Part shown: positions 41,525-51,966 of the stretch, in pieces
Position numbering within the stretch: the stretch's first letter is position 1
Layout: each line of letters opens with the position of its first letter
The notes under the pieces: generated by a model
Told to the model about the DNA's origin: nothing
Databases searched by the model: none
Seen by the model: the letters and a program-made list of their open reading frames with translations, nothing else
Translations under genes and position numbers: made by a program
Source: Adiantum capillus-veneris
Taxonomy: Eukaryota; Streptophyta; Polypodiopsida; Polypodiales; Pteridaceae
NCBI GenBank assembly: GCA_014529385.2
Contig: CM043942.1
Coordinates: forward strand, 51,094,774 to 51,158,773
Length of the DNA: 64,000 nt
Direction of reading: 5' to 3'

Positions 41525-41882
41525 TGCATTAACCTTTGGTCATCGTGAAAGTGCATCAGCCACTTGATTGTGCTTACCAGCAATGTGAGCATATGAAAAT
41601 TAATTGCAAAAGAAAATTTGCCCACCTCATTTGTTTGTCGGAAAGCTTGGTCTGCGTCATGAAGTACTTGAGACTTTGATGGTTGGTTCGTAGAATAAAT
41701 GGGAGTCCCAATAGATAGTGCTTCCACGTGTCTAGGGCATGAATAACAGCTAAAAGCTCTTTCTCATAGATGTGTAGGACACGTTCATTTGTGTTGAGCC
41801 TTCGGCTCTCATATGCTATGGTGTTCCCTTCTTGAAGCAAGACTGGTCCAAGGCAATCACCACAAGAATCACATTGGACCAT
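41515..41882 (-). pseudogene. RNase H of element VI
   Basis: Frame 41882-41574 contains VQCDSCGDCLGPVLLQEG, the RNase H segment with the first acidic residue, then ELLAVIHALDTWKHYLLG and YFMTQTKLSDKQMRW. A short shift leads to the frame 41727-41515. Here the RNase H start is better preserved than in element IV. Confidence 0.8.
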
Positions 41883-42700
41883 AAATGGTTTTGAGAGATC
41901 GGAAGCATGAGGATTGGTTGGGAGGTAAGCTTCTCTTTGAGCTTGTCAAAAGCATTTTGCTCCTTAGCAGTTATGAATACTTAACGTTATTTTTTGTTAA
42001 GCAATGGTCCTGCTATTTGAGATAATTTGCTATGAAGCGTCTATAGTATGCACACATACTTATAAAGCTTCTTAGGTCATGTAGATTCCTTGGATTATGC
42101 CATGCTTTTATTACCTCTAACTTTGATAGATCCATTCGGATACCATCTTGAGAGAATAATATGACCTAAGTATTATGAATCTTTTAGAGGAAATAATTCT
42201 CTTTTCTTTTGGATGAGAAGAAGATTATTCTTCCTTAGCGCTTGACAAATCATTGTTATGTTCCTCCAAAGACTTGGAGTAGATGATAATATCATCGAAG
42301 AACACTCCAGTTAATTTACAGTAAGGTCTAAAGATCTTCTCCATTAGACGATTGAACATGGCTGGTGCGTTGGTCAAGCCAAAAGCATGACTAGATATTC
42401 ATAAAGACCGGACGTTGTACGAAACGCGGTCTTTAGGATATCTTCATCCACTATCCTTATTTGATGATAGCCACTTTTAAGGTCAATCCTACTGAAGTAG
42501 GTAGAGGCTTGTAGCTTATCAAACAGATCTTCTACCCAAGGCACGGGAATCTATTTTTGTAGTCATATGGTTTAGTGCACGATAGTCCACACACATACGG
42601 TATGTTCCATCTTTCTTTTGCACTAAAAGAACGGGAGAACAAAAGGAGAGGAGCTAGGCCTCACCATACCTTTGTCTACCAATTATTGTACTTGCCTCAT
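41883..42700 (-). pseudogene. Reverse transcriptase of element VI, strongly decayed
   Basis: Without a long open frame, the minus strand still shows [19 protein letters not shown] at about 42445-42500, MPFGLTN-like sequence at about 42370-42395, and [14 protein letters not shown] at about 42260-42310. Motif-bearing segments are in different frames. The base missing in element IV RT at 32060 is present here. Confidence 0.75.
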
Positions 42701-43470
42701 GATCTCCTCTATTGAGCTTGAGAAACTCAATAAGGAGGTTTGTTAGGCTGTGAGCTTGCTGGGATAAGCTCAATGGGATGGTCATCATCCCCTCGTTTTG
42801 AAGGTAAGTCCATAGGGATATCATCATTGAACACATCTTGGAATCCTTTTAGAAAATTAGACAAGTCTAACTCTTCTTGATTCCTACCATTACTTTTGAT
42901 AATCATTAGAACCTTTTTGAGGACTCTTTGACAAAAATCATGTACGAAACTGAGCTCTTCATTGATTTGTCAAAAACAGGAAGATTTACAAGTGGAATAG
43001 TGCGACGGGCTCATTAGATTTATATACATATTCTTGTCCCTGTAAAGTGAAGTAAAATCTTTCAGGAAACTTTATTTGGCATCATTCGGTCGAACCATTG
43101 TGATAGGATAGCATCCTCATGTTGTGAGGTGAAGGAAGAGAGTCCCAAATCAAGATCATATCCATCATTTTATAATATGAAGCTAACTAAACAATTGTTG
43201 TCCTCAATTAAACATATCATTTTGAACAAGTATCTTCCCAATATATAATTTTTGGACAACTCCCTATGAAATTCTGAGTCAGCCAGGGTCAAACAAGTAG
43301 GCTCATGCTCTCATCACTTGATAGGATGCAGAGCTGAGTCTTTGAATGAACATCTTTTTTGGAGCTTCGATGGCGGAAGAAGTCCATCTCTATATTTATT
43401 CCATGCTTCCTTCTAACATTATTATAGGATGCGCTTAGGAGTCCCACCGCCGCGCATTTTTTTTGGGGCA
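42701..43470 (-). pseudogene. Protease and linker remains of element VI
   Basis: Segments resemble element IV 31000-31640, for example FPERFYFTLQGQEYVY at about 43030-43080 and the region around 42720-42900. No intact protease active site is visible. Multiple stops. Confidence 0.55.
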
Positions 43471-44012
43471 AGACGGTAGGTATGTCCTTCCTCTTGTATT
43501 CCTAGGAGAAATAGCCATAGCTTTCATCAAAAGAGGAGGAAGGTGAAGAAGAAGGAGAAGAGGGTGACTCTTTCCTTGCCCTTTTCTTCCTTGGTTTCCT
43601 CTTTCTCGTTCAGAGTGGCAAGGAGACGGCCGGCGGACTATGGTTTGAAGATTTCCTCTTGGGAGGTGTTGGCAATCGCCTAGGACCGCCGTCTTCTTGG
43701 AGCCAAATCTTCATTGAACTTAGGGATTCAGTGCTTTCTCGTTCCTTGGATTCCTCCTCTGGAATGGGAGAGAGTCTTCTTTTGGGAGTCTCTTCAAGAG
43801 ACCTCTAGCTCTCTCTCCTATTTGAAGAGGAAGGGTTATCCCATAAGCACGAAGTTGTTGAGTAATTCGGCTTGCAAGGTAGGGTTACCCATGGCTTGCT
43901 GCAACCTAGTAACAAGGTAGTTAACAAACATGGGGGCACCATCATTAGCACCTTCACGTGCAAAATCAAAGCTATCAATGTTCATTCTACTCTCTTGACT
44001 ATGGTCGGCCAT
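43471..44012 (-). pseudogene. Gag N-terminus of element VI, capsid core deleted
   Basis: ATG at 44012 (NIDSFDFAREGANDGAPMFV as in IV). The sequence follows element IV to the position of 30069, then jumps to the position of 30843, inside the zinc knuckle. The joint at about 43475-43485 shows the shared bases AGGACAT, which flank both deletion ends in IV (30063-30069 and 30837-30843). So about 775 bp including the capsid core and half of the knuckle are lost. Confidence 0.8.
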
Positions 44013-44401
44013 GTTAATTAAACTTATATGTTTGTTTAATGTACTTTTGGCAATTCAAAACTTCAGTTGCTACCTCTTAGCCTTTGAAAATTTCGGCCCT
44101 AAGGTATCTATACCAACGACTGGAATTCGGTTAATTATAGAGAGTAGTGAGGTGGGTTAATATTGCAGCATTGCCGAGGGATAGCTCCTTTCAGATTCTT
44201 ATGGCTCAATAATGGTAAAGCCGTAGGAAAGTCTAAAGAGACTCATTATTAAGACCAAAGCTCCCGAGGTGTGCACCATACCCCTAGTGGGCTGCAACAA
44301 AATCGTTACTAGATCCCAGTCCCACTTACCCTAATATAATTAACAAAACCAACCATTTATAGGCTACTTAAGGACATCTCTTCTTAAGCAAGAAAAGAGA
44401 A

Positions 44402-44419
44402 ACAAATGCTCTGATACCA
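44402..44419 (-). other. Primer binding site of element VI
   Basis: Minus strand TGGTATCAGAGCATTTGT, next to the LTR at 44421. Same type as element IV. Confidence 0.9.
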
Positions 44420-44420
44420 A

Positions 44421-45983
44421 TGTAATAGAAATGGCCTAATAACTTGTAGAGTAGCGGAATTAAGAGAAAGTGTTTCTGAAATTACTTTGAGAGCATAATG
44501 GGTGAACTTCATTAATGGTAGCAACATAAACATAACAATAATTAACTAGACATGAACAATACTTTTGCATGAGAGAGAATTAGAGAACATTACAAAAATT
44601 GAGGACCGGATTTATGTGGAGCTGGTCCCCCTCCATAGCATTTGTATTATAGATTCTCCCATTAAAGGAGACTTGATACAATACAATCTTTGTGTTTCTT
44701 TTTGACCTAAGTGATGCTATGAAGATGGAAGCTCATGACCCTAGCATAGCATAATATTTGAAGAAGCATTAACTGGACAAGCCTCAGTCCAAGACCTCAA
44801 TACACCTTCGAAGGTGGAGAGAGCTAGCATGGAGTGAGGATAGGGAAGAGGAAGAAGAAGTAGTATACGAGAAAGAGCTATTCCCTTACTTATCATCACT
44901 CTTCTTTAGCATAGCATAATAGCTTAGTAATGATGAAGATGAAGAAGATGGCAAGCTCAAGATTTGAAGCATGTCTCTTGGTTGGATTTCACTCCATAGC
45001 CAGAGAGGTTAAGTGTAGGCTCACTCTTCTCAAGGAGGTTAGAGAAGGAGATGGAGCTCTTGCACTTGCCAACCACATAATGAGAGTGAATGTGAGAGTG
45101 TGTGGGTTAGTATACCTTGCAAGCTAGGCCCATGCTTCCTTGGTCAATCCCCTCTTTTAGCACTCCTAGGCATTTTATTGGACCTCCTCAAGCCTGGCCA
45201 ATCACAGCCTTAGTGCATATCAAGCAACAAGGGTAGTCTTGGGACAAGTGTCCCCCTTTCCACTTTGAGAGAGAGGACTTGATAAATGCAAAAGAAATTA
45301 AATAAATGTGGTAATTTATCATTGGACCCCTTTTAAGCCTGACCAATAGGATTCAAGCACCTCATGAAGGTAACATGGGTAGGGTCTTGACATGTGTCCT
45401 TGCTGCATCTCTAGGCTTGGGCTCACCTTGAGTGTGTGAGTGTGTTCTCTCTCTACCCCCTAGAAAAAGGGCTCGACCCCCCTCTTGTAGGGATATTTTT
45501 GACTTGCTTTGATCAAGCACCTTAGTCACCAAGCATGACTAAGCACTTGGACTAGGGGGTGTTCCCACAAGCATCTCAAGCAAGCATGTGCAAGCACCTT
45601 AGTCATGCAGCAGGTCAAGCACCTCAAGCACCTCAAGTACCTCAAGCACCTTAATCAAGCACCTCAAGCAAGACAAGCATCTCGAGCTCGGGCTGGATTC
45701 CCACCTCAAGCTCAACCCTAACTTAGGTCAAGAACTTTTAACACTAACCTTTGGAGGTCTTTAATGAAGCTAACCCTAAGGTCTTCTAAGCTCCATTGGT
45801 AGCCTTTCTCTTTGACATACCATCTCTCATTTGAGCCCCTTTACCATTGGCCCCTTGTTGAGATAGATCTGTAAGCACATGTCTATATTCTACCTCTTGT
45901 TTCCATTTATCTCTCCCATATTAAATGATCAGCTCATTATGAGAAAGTCTTTTTGGAATAGGTAGATATTAGATTTTATGAAA
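44421..45983 (-). repeat. Element VI 5' LTR
   Basis: Plus strand begins TGTAATAGAAATGG and ends TTTTATGAAA (CA changed to AA). Pairs with 37406-38967. Minisatellite at about 45520-45695. Confidence 0.92.
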
Positions 45984-46124
45984 TATGTAAAGTACCACTT
46001 CATTCAGGATGTGCTTGAGGACAAGCATATGGAGCTTGTGAAGATGCACATAGATGATAACCCTGTAGATCTTCTCACCAAAGGTCTAGCTACTTATGGG
46101 CGAGAGCTAGATAGGCTACTCTAA
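45984..46124 (+). pseudogene. Element V (Ty1/copia) RNase H C-terminus
   Basis: The frame KYHFIQDVLEDKHMELVKMH and DNPVDLLTKGLATYGREL is the standard end of copia polyproteins, with a stop at 46122-46124. It directly continues the piece that ends at 37405. It has no internal stop. Confidence 0.9.
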
Positions 46125-46256
46125 CATGATTGTACATACATATATATTTTATACCCCATACTTAAAGGCACATTGGCCTTTAAGTGGGAGGTTGCTGGGG
46201 TGGTAAAACTTAATGTGCTAGCCCTAAGTAAGTTCTCAACTAGACGCTAACACCGA
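46125..46256 (+). other. Element V 3' end: purine tract and start of LTR
   Basis: TTAAGTGGGAGG at 46180-46190 fits a polypurine tract and TGCTGGGGTGG at 46193 would be the LTR start. Only about 65 bases of LTR remain before LINE sequence begins. Confidence 0.5.
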
Positions 46257-47600
46257 CCATTACATGTGTTTGCCCATGATAATGTATTGTTTGTCAACCT
46301 TGGCAAAACCAAGGTTATGGTATTCAATACCACACCGCAGTGGGTTAGGAGATCAACACCCACATTTTCTTATGGCCAGGAGTCAGTGAAGTATACAGAT
46401 GCATACACTTACCTTGGGATAGCCTTTAGTGGTCCAATGTTTTCATCGAGGAGAGCAGTTGAGACGAGATTGACCAGAGCATATGCTACCCTAGGCAAAT
46501 TAGAGAGGATGTGTTCGAAGGTTTCGTTCCAAGAACCTCAAACAAAGCTATGGCTCTTTGATACTTTAGTGGCATTAGTTATGCTTTATGGAGCCTAGAT
46601 ATGGGGACATTCAATGGACCACAATAGCAGATCTGGTAGCACTGATGGGTGGAGATGTATGGAGAGGCCTTTGGTTTCTATGATCTCTTGGATGATAAGA
46701 GTTAAGGCTTTAGTACCACATGAGATTATCAGAGCAGGGCTGGCTGCATCTTCACTTGTGGTCGAGGCACTCACCATATCAGTTTCTTTTTTGAACAATT
46801 TATGGGACCTCCCCAGACACATATATGCTCGTTTAGCTTTTGAGTCTTCCTGACAGCTAGCATTGCAGGGGGATACTACTCATTGGTATGGAAAGATAAC
46901 ATCATGGTTTGAGTTGCACGGTTTCAATATGGATAGATTGCCTAGTATTCTTTGGATGGTGCACCCTCTATGTCTATTACGGGCAGAAAGATTGCCAAAC
47001 TCATTCGTCCATCAGGATGACCTATCTCAGCTCGATGCCAGGAGGACTTGGATTTAGCCGACACGAGAGTGGGCATGAAGATGGCTTCTTGTAGAGAGAA
47101 TCTTCTCCATCTGACGGAGGACGGGTTTGTGACTAGACCTAGTTACATGGAAACACATTTATCTCGGGGGATACGGTGCGCTATTGGTCACCTACGCACC
47201 TCTTCACATCAGCTTGAGGTCAAGACTCGCAGGTTTAGGGGGATATCTACAGAGGATAGGATATGACGGCTATGCCATTTGGAGCTTGAGACAAAGCTAC
47301 ATTACATATGTCCCTGTCTTGTATATCATGAGATACAGGGGCGATTTCATTGACTTTGCTACTTTGGAGATCAGGAGAGAGACAATCTCAAGGTAGATTA
47401 CAAAATTCTTTAGACCACCTACTGGCAGACAGAGGGGCAGACCACACAACAAAGCCCAGAGGCTACTGAGCTAGGGAGATCTAGACGCCCACAATTGGGG
47501 GTACTTCACAACATTGACAGAGATTACAGTAGATGATATGGATCACTTTAGCTTGATAGTAAAGGTACTTACCATGGCGGACATTGACAATATTCTATAG
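46257..47600 (+). pseudogene. LINE (non-LTR retrotransposon) 3' fragment
   Basis: The translation shows a non-LTR RT end: FAHDNVLF (from Y-A-D-D-x-V-L-F) running directly into VNLGKTKVMVFN, then YTYLGIAFSGPMF, LGKLERMC and a LYGA motif near 46590. Downstream are stop-broken C-terminal segments, with the typical terminal region HLRTSSHQLEVKTRRFRGI and a zinc-binding pattern C-H-L-E...H-Y-I-C-P-C (about 47260-47345). About 35 residues between the RT catalytic site and VNLGKTK are missing. At two places where Cys is expected TGA is found. Confidence 0.8.
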
Positions 47601-47778
47601 TGACCGATGCAATACATCCTCGGACAACGCCCGATGCTGGACATCCTCGGATAATAGAGCCCAATGCCGGATATCCTCGAACATTGATGTTCATACACTC
47701 GGATTGTACTACCCTAAACAGTTGTGAACCATGATAATAGCTATTTAGCTTTTATTTTTCTTTATTTCATTTTTATTT
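47601..47778. other. Short non-coding interval
   Basis: There is a small repeat of GGACATCCTCGGA-type phrases at 47600-47680 (ATCCTCGGACAACGCCCGATG, ATCCTCGGATAATAGAGCCC) but no gene. Confidence 0.4.
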
Positions 47779-48249
47779 GGGAAAATTACCAAAATACCCC
47801 TCTAATTTGTGGAAATTCCCAAAATACCCCAAATTTCAAAAATTCCCAAAGTACCCCCATAATTTGTCATAAATTTCCAAAATGCCCTTCAAATTTTCCG
47901 AAATTCCCTTGATTGTGAGAGTAAATTTCTTCAAAAACAAAAAATTTGTAGCTTTTCATAAGAAGAGTGATTGTCTACCATACGAGATGCTAAATGAGTT
48001 GGTTATGTAGGCTTTGGAGATGAATTTCTTCAATATTTTTAGACATAATTACCTTTTTTTTTGGAGGTGATTTGCAAAAAAATTACATGCTAAGCACTCA
48101 AAAACCGATCTCAATTGTCAAACAAGAATAAAGATTAAAAAATCTTGAAGATCCAACGAAAATAGATACAAGGGTATTTTGGGAATTTTTGAAATTTGAG
48201 GGGTATATTGGGAATTTCCAAAAATTATAGGGTATTTTGGTAATTTCCC
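47779..48249. mobile_element. MITE-like foldback element
   Basis: The first 85 or so bases (GGGAAAATTACCAAAATACC ... AATTCCCAAAGTACCC) are the inverted complement of the last 85 (GGGTATTTTGGGAATTTTTG ... GGTAATTTCCC). The middle (about 47865-48165) has no gene. Terminal GGGAAAATTACCAAAATA is like that of common plant MITEs. Target duplications are unclear because flanks are T-rich. Confidence 0.85.
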
Positions 48250-48361
48250 CCTTTTTTTTTTTTGTACCGAGACAGTTTGGTCTCTTGAGGACATATTCTC
48301 ACTCTCATAGAGATAGAGCGTGTTTAGGGATTAGGGTTTGAACCGGTTTTTCTGCAGGAGA
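48250..48361. other. Region upstream of candidate gene
   Basis: T-tract, then a unique sequence ending GCAGGAGA before the ATG at 48362. It could contain the promoter or leader; no element can be placed with confidence. Confidence 0.3.
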
Positions 48362-49050
48362 ATGGCGTCTCGCAAGGTTATCCGCCGCCTGGGGGCCCTG
48401 CTGCATCCTTCAAGAGGCTTCTGCCATAAGCAGGAGCTCGGTGGTCAATTGCATCCGCGATCATCCAGTCAGCTGCTCGCGGCCTTGGAGCCGCATGTCA
48501 CAAGTTCCGGGAAGGAACTTTTTCAAGGCCTCATGGACGTGTTCTGTTTAGAGAAGGAGGCCTGGAAACAGAAGGAGGAGGTCTGGAAACAGAAACAGAA
48601 AGAAATTGAATATCAAAAGGAGGCCATTGAGTATCGAACAAGGAGATCGCATATTTGGAGGTAGACCTCCTTAGATCCAAGGGTTTGAACAATACACGTG
48701 GGTTGTTCGAGAGAATGCAGGAGGTCCTTGCAACATATACACGTGCTAAAGGAAACAAAGCTTCCATTTTGTGGGAAAAAATCCTCAAGTGGTCTCCGGA
48801 CTTGGCTGCTTGCGTAGAGAAGCACACCAATATTCCACTGCAAGATGTGCGGAAGCAAGCAGCGCACTGCCATACTATATACAACATTCTTTCGCAGCAC
48901 GTGCACGCAGGTAAAGAATTGGCTGAACTGCAGGCCGCCAATGGGAGAATTTATTTTCATAGAGGGCCTATGTTGCCTGAACAGGTCCAAATATTTCTCT
49001 GTATTGGAAAGGCGGCGAAGTTTGACATTGAAGAAGACCTGTCTACCAGG
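48362..49050 (+). pseudogene. Candidate host gene with one apparent frameshift, unknown function
   Basis: ATG at 48362 opens MASRKVIRRLGALLHPSRGF, basic with hydrophobic residues and no acidic ones, so a mitochondrial or plastid targeting peptide is possible. After GLMDVFCLEKEAWKQKEEV a coiled-coil segment (WKQKQKEIEYQKEAIEY) runs to 48640, where one base is missing or extra. The next frame continues coherently (YLEVDLLRSKGLNNTRGLFE, CHTIYNILSQHVHAGKELAE) to a splice-donor-like CAG-GTACAC at 49051. A possible acceptor TTGGACAG lies at 49124-49131. Joined there, a stop follows quickly. Together about 230 residues. No domain recognised. It could also be a correct gene if the frameshift is a sequencing error. 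Confidence 0.45.
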
Positions 49051-49131
49051 TACACCTGCTACTCTTGTTGCTTTTATTTGTTTATTGTTTGAATGTTGCC
49101 TGTATTCATTTTATATATATTGATTGGACAG

Positions 49132-50071
49132 GCCGTGCTGAAGAGTTCAGATGTAGATCTGTTTGAATGTGGTCATGGTACGTATGATACTGTACATGAG
49201 ACTATGGGCTCGCTGTAGAGTGATGAGGACTTTTTTTGGTTCTGATGATGTTCAGTGATGCGTAATGATTTATGTTGAGGACAGGTAGTCCTCAGGGTAC
49301 ATTATGCAGGTTGTGTAGAGAGGATACAAAATGTAAAAGCCTGGTTGCAGGTGTTTACTGTTAATCCAATGAGCTGTTTATTGTCTGAGTGCTTGAAGCT
49401 ATATACCTGGATGGTTATATGGGACTCTGTGCGTGTAGGGACTTACTTGCAGGCTGGTGTCTGCTCTCTAGGATATAGTTTCTCAATGCCTGATAACAAA
49501 GGCTGTTTATTTTAATTATGTGTTTAGTTCTTGTTGTTTTTAACCATGCCGGACTATGTACTGTTTGCTGAACACTTTGAGGGCATTATACGGAGGTGTA
49601 TTATACGCATATGATTGTGAAAGTTGGTGTGTTGGTTTATGATCTTTTAGTGTGTATGGTAATAGGTTATGTAGTCATACAAGGACACACACACATATGT
49701 ATCTATACATATGTGACACTTTGAATCCCATTTTACCTCGAAAACTTCCTCTAGCTCAGTTGTGGTGTGTATGTATGAGGATTCAAATATGAAATTTGAG
49801 CTTGAATTTTGATTTTGATGCTCAAACAAGAGTTACTAGATTTCAAGTCTTCTTGTAAACAATTTCAAGGTTTGTCACTAACATCACATATTTTTCAACA
49901 AAAATAATTTCCTGCACCTATACAGCATGCACTAGATGTCTTGCAAGAGTCAAAATCCTCTTCATGCTTGTTTGGCGAGCTAACCATTCAGGTGTGTGTG
50001 GTTTGTTGAAACATCTGCCAACTAATACCATTATAAAGTAAGCTCTTGTTTACTCCCCCCTTTGTCCTCGT
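49132..50071. other. Non-coding region
   Basis: Possible last exon or 3' untranslated region of the candidate gene in the first 100 bases. The rest is AT-rich without a convincing frame. A short ACACACACATATGTATCTAT-like simple repeat lies at 49685-49715. Confidence 0.35.
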
Positions 50072-50640
50072 TTACTTTTCAGCATTCGACGTCCTCAGTC
50101 GCCCCTGCTTTTGTGCCCGCACTTCCTCGTCCGTAAGTGACACTGAGGAAGTCAAGGGATCGACGATGGGAGTGTAATCCGCTGTTGATGCATCCCATCG
50201 GAAAAAAGAACCACCAGTATGACAGATAGGTTTGGTGTGAGCAAGTATGTGGCCCGGTTTAAAATACATTACCGGTTTTTGGCAGACATTGGCCACTGTC
50301 ACCAAGCTGCCTTAGGTTTATGGTTTTTCATTTGAATGGAGGAGCTACATGAAGTTTTCGTGGACCTGGGTAATTTGCTCGTAGCAGGTGCATGAAATGC
50401 TAATATCACTTCCTCCCATTCCAAGTGGGCTGTCTTCCCCGTCTGTTTGCACATCCACATTTATGTTTTTTTGCACCATCACCTGATTCACCTGTTGTGA
50501 CATGGAGGAGATAACTCGGGAGTGTCTTGAAAGGGGCGAGCAGGCCTGCAGGCACTGGCAGAGAAGCTCTTTAGTCTTCCCTCCGCTGCTGAGAAACACC
50601 GGTCGCATTGTTCAACTCCCTTCACCTACAATTTTGCTAC
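50072..50640 (-). CDS. Possible minus-strand exons, unknown function
   Basis: Two frames, 50608-50345 (LCQCLQACSPLSRHSRVIS, VDVQTDGEDSPLGMGGSDI) and 50305-50072 (VCQKPVMYFKPGHILAHTKP, FFRWDASTADYTPIVDPLTS), are separated by 40 bases that start GTAGCT and end AAGGCAG. That looks like donor and acceptor sites but is shorter than usual plant introns. Residue composition is that of a real protein. I do not recognise a family. Confidence 0.3.
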
Positions 50641-50693
50641 CTCGAGAGAAACGTATAAGTGACCCTGCTCATTTGGTTTGTTTTGATCTCTCT

Positions 50694-50732
<39 letters not shown>

Positions 50733-51809
50733 GCCTGCCTGTGGCCACTTGCAATTGTGTTTTGTGTGAAACCCAGGTTCCCAAAATATGCACTTGGATG
50801 CTCACAATGAAACATATATGGTCATGGCTCTCTGTACATATTGTACCATTATATTTGAATTCATACATACGTAGATCCGTGTACACATGTAAAAGACACA
50901 TACATACGTAGATAGATCCGTGTACACATGGAAAAGACACATACATACTAGAATATGTGTGTATGTGTGGATGTATGCATTTTTCTATGTACCTAAACAC
51001 ATACTCATGCATGCACACATATGTGCATATATGTATCTGTGTGTATGTGCAAAATTTATGTGTATATTTTCTCTTTCTCACATACATGTGTTTGCGTAGG
51101 ACATTTACACATACATATATACACACATGTATTAATAACTACAGTTTAACTGTTCGTATATCAAATGCAGATATGTATATCTATATATGCAATAGTGTAT
51201 AGAAATATATGCATGCTTATTATCATAAGCTGTATTCGAACGTTTGTGTAGACACTCCCATATCCACATATGTATCCTCTGTGCCTCCCGAATAGAGTGT
51301 TTCATCTGTAGGCAGATGGCCACCTTGCGAGGGCCTCTCCACACGCTTGGAGACCTTGACCCACAGCAAAGTGGCAGCCCTACGGGCTGGAGCCGACCAC
51401 CATCCTTATCTCGTGTTAGTGTTCATGCAAACTAGCCGGCCTTCCTTCAATGTAACTGTGCTTAACCTTATCTAAAGTTTTTGTAATATTGATCTAAGAA
51501 GAAGAGGTGAGGGGTTAATCCTCACACGATGAGCTCCATAAACACTATGTGCAATCATCTCCTTCCTCAACCTCACTTGCACTTTGCATGCACCGACATG
51601 CACTCAACGATTGTTATCAGAGTTTGGGTTTCCTCCTCGCTGTCAAATGCGTGAAAATCCTCTTTGGAGTGGGTAAGGGTCAATCATAGCTAATCGGGAT
51701 TAAGTCTATCTAGAGCAAATTGACAGTCGACAGTTCGTTGTGTTGCAAGTGAAGTTAAGCTTGGAGTACTATAATTTTGTGTAGGAAATAGATAGAAATC
51801 TCAGAGTAC
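50641..51809. other. Simple-repeat-rich non-coding region
   Basis: A (CA)n tract at 50695-50725, then many ACATACATA/ATGTGTGTAT alternating purine-pyrimidine stretches between 50860 and 51220. A 45-base direct repeat (GATCCGTGTACACATG with flanks) occurs at 50875-50900 and 50911-50945. No gene seen. Confidence 0.5.
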
Positions 51810-51871
51810 GTGTGTTGTGTGGGTGTGTGTGTGTGTGTAGTGTGTGTGTGTGATGTGTGTGTGTGTGCGGT

Positions 51872-51964
<93 letters not shown>
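51810..51964. repeat. Compound (TG)n(GA)n microsatellite
   Basis: About 120 bases of interrupted TG repeat run into about 32 bases of GA repeat. Open frames across it are artefacts. Confidence 0.95.

Positions 51965-51966
<2 letters not shown>

Larger units (their letters stand above)
37406..45983 (-). mobile_element. Element VI: family A Ty3 element, gag core deleted
   Basis: 8.6 kb including a solo-LTR insertion of about 0.7 kb. In minus orientation: 5' LTR 45983-44421, primer site, gag N-terminus from 44012, a deletion removing the capsid core, decayed protease and RT, RNase H and integrase 41882-40099, 3' tail with the solo LTR, and 3' LTR 38967-37406. It is in opposite orientation to IV and inserted in the same copia element. 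More diverged from IV than the two LTRs of IV are from each other. Confidence 0.9.

Noticed and set aside
46595-46822. Minus-strand frame in the LINE fragment
   Set aside because: Opposite to the recognisable LINE translation; no support of its own.
48531-48990. Minus-strand frames of 125 and 136 residues
   Set aside because: They are antisense shadows of the better supported plus-strand candidate gene at 48362-49050.
50626-51126. 166-residue minus-strand frame rich in Tyr, Ile and Cys-Val repeats
   Set aside because: It follows alternating ACATAC/ATGTGT simple repeats and a CA tract. No conserved motif.
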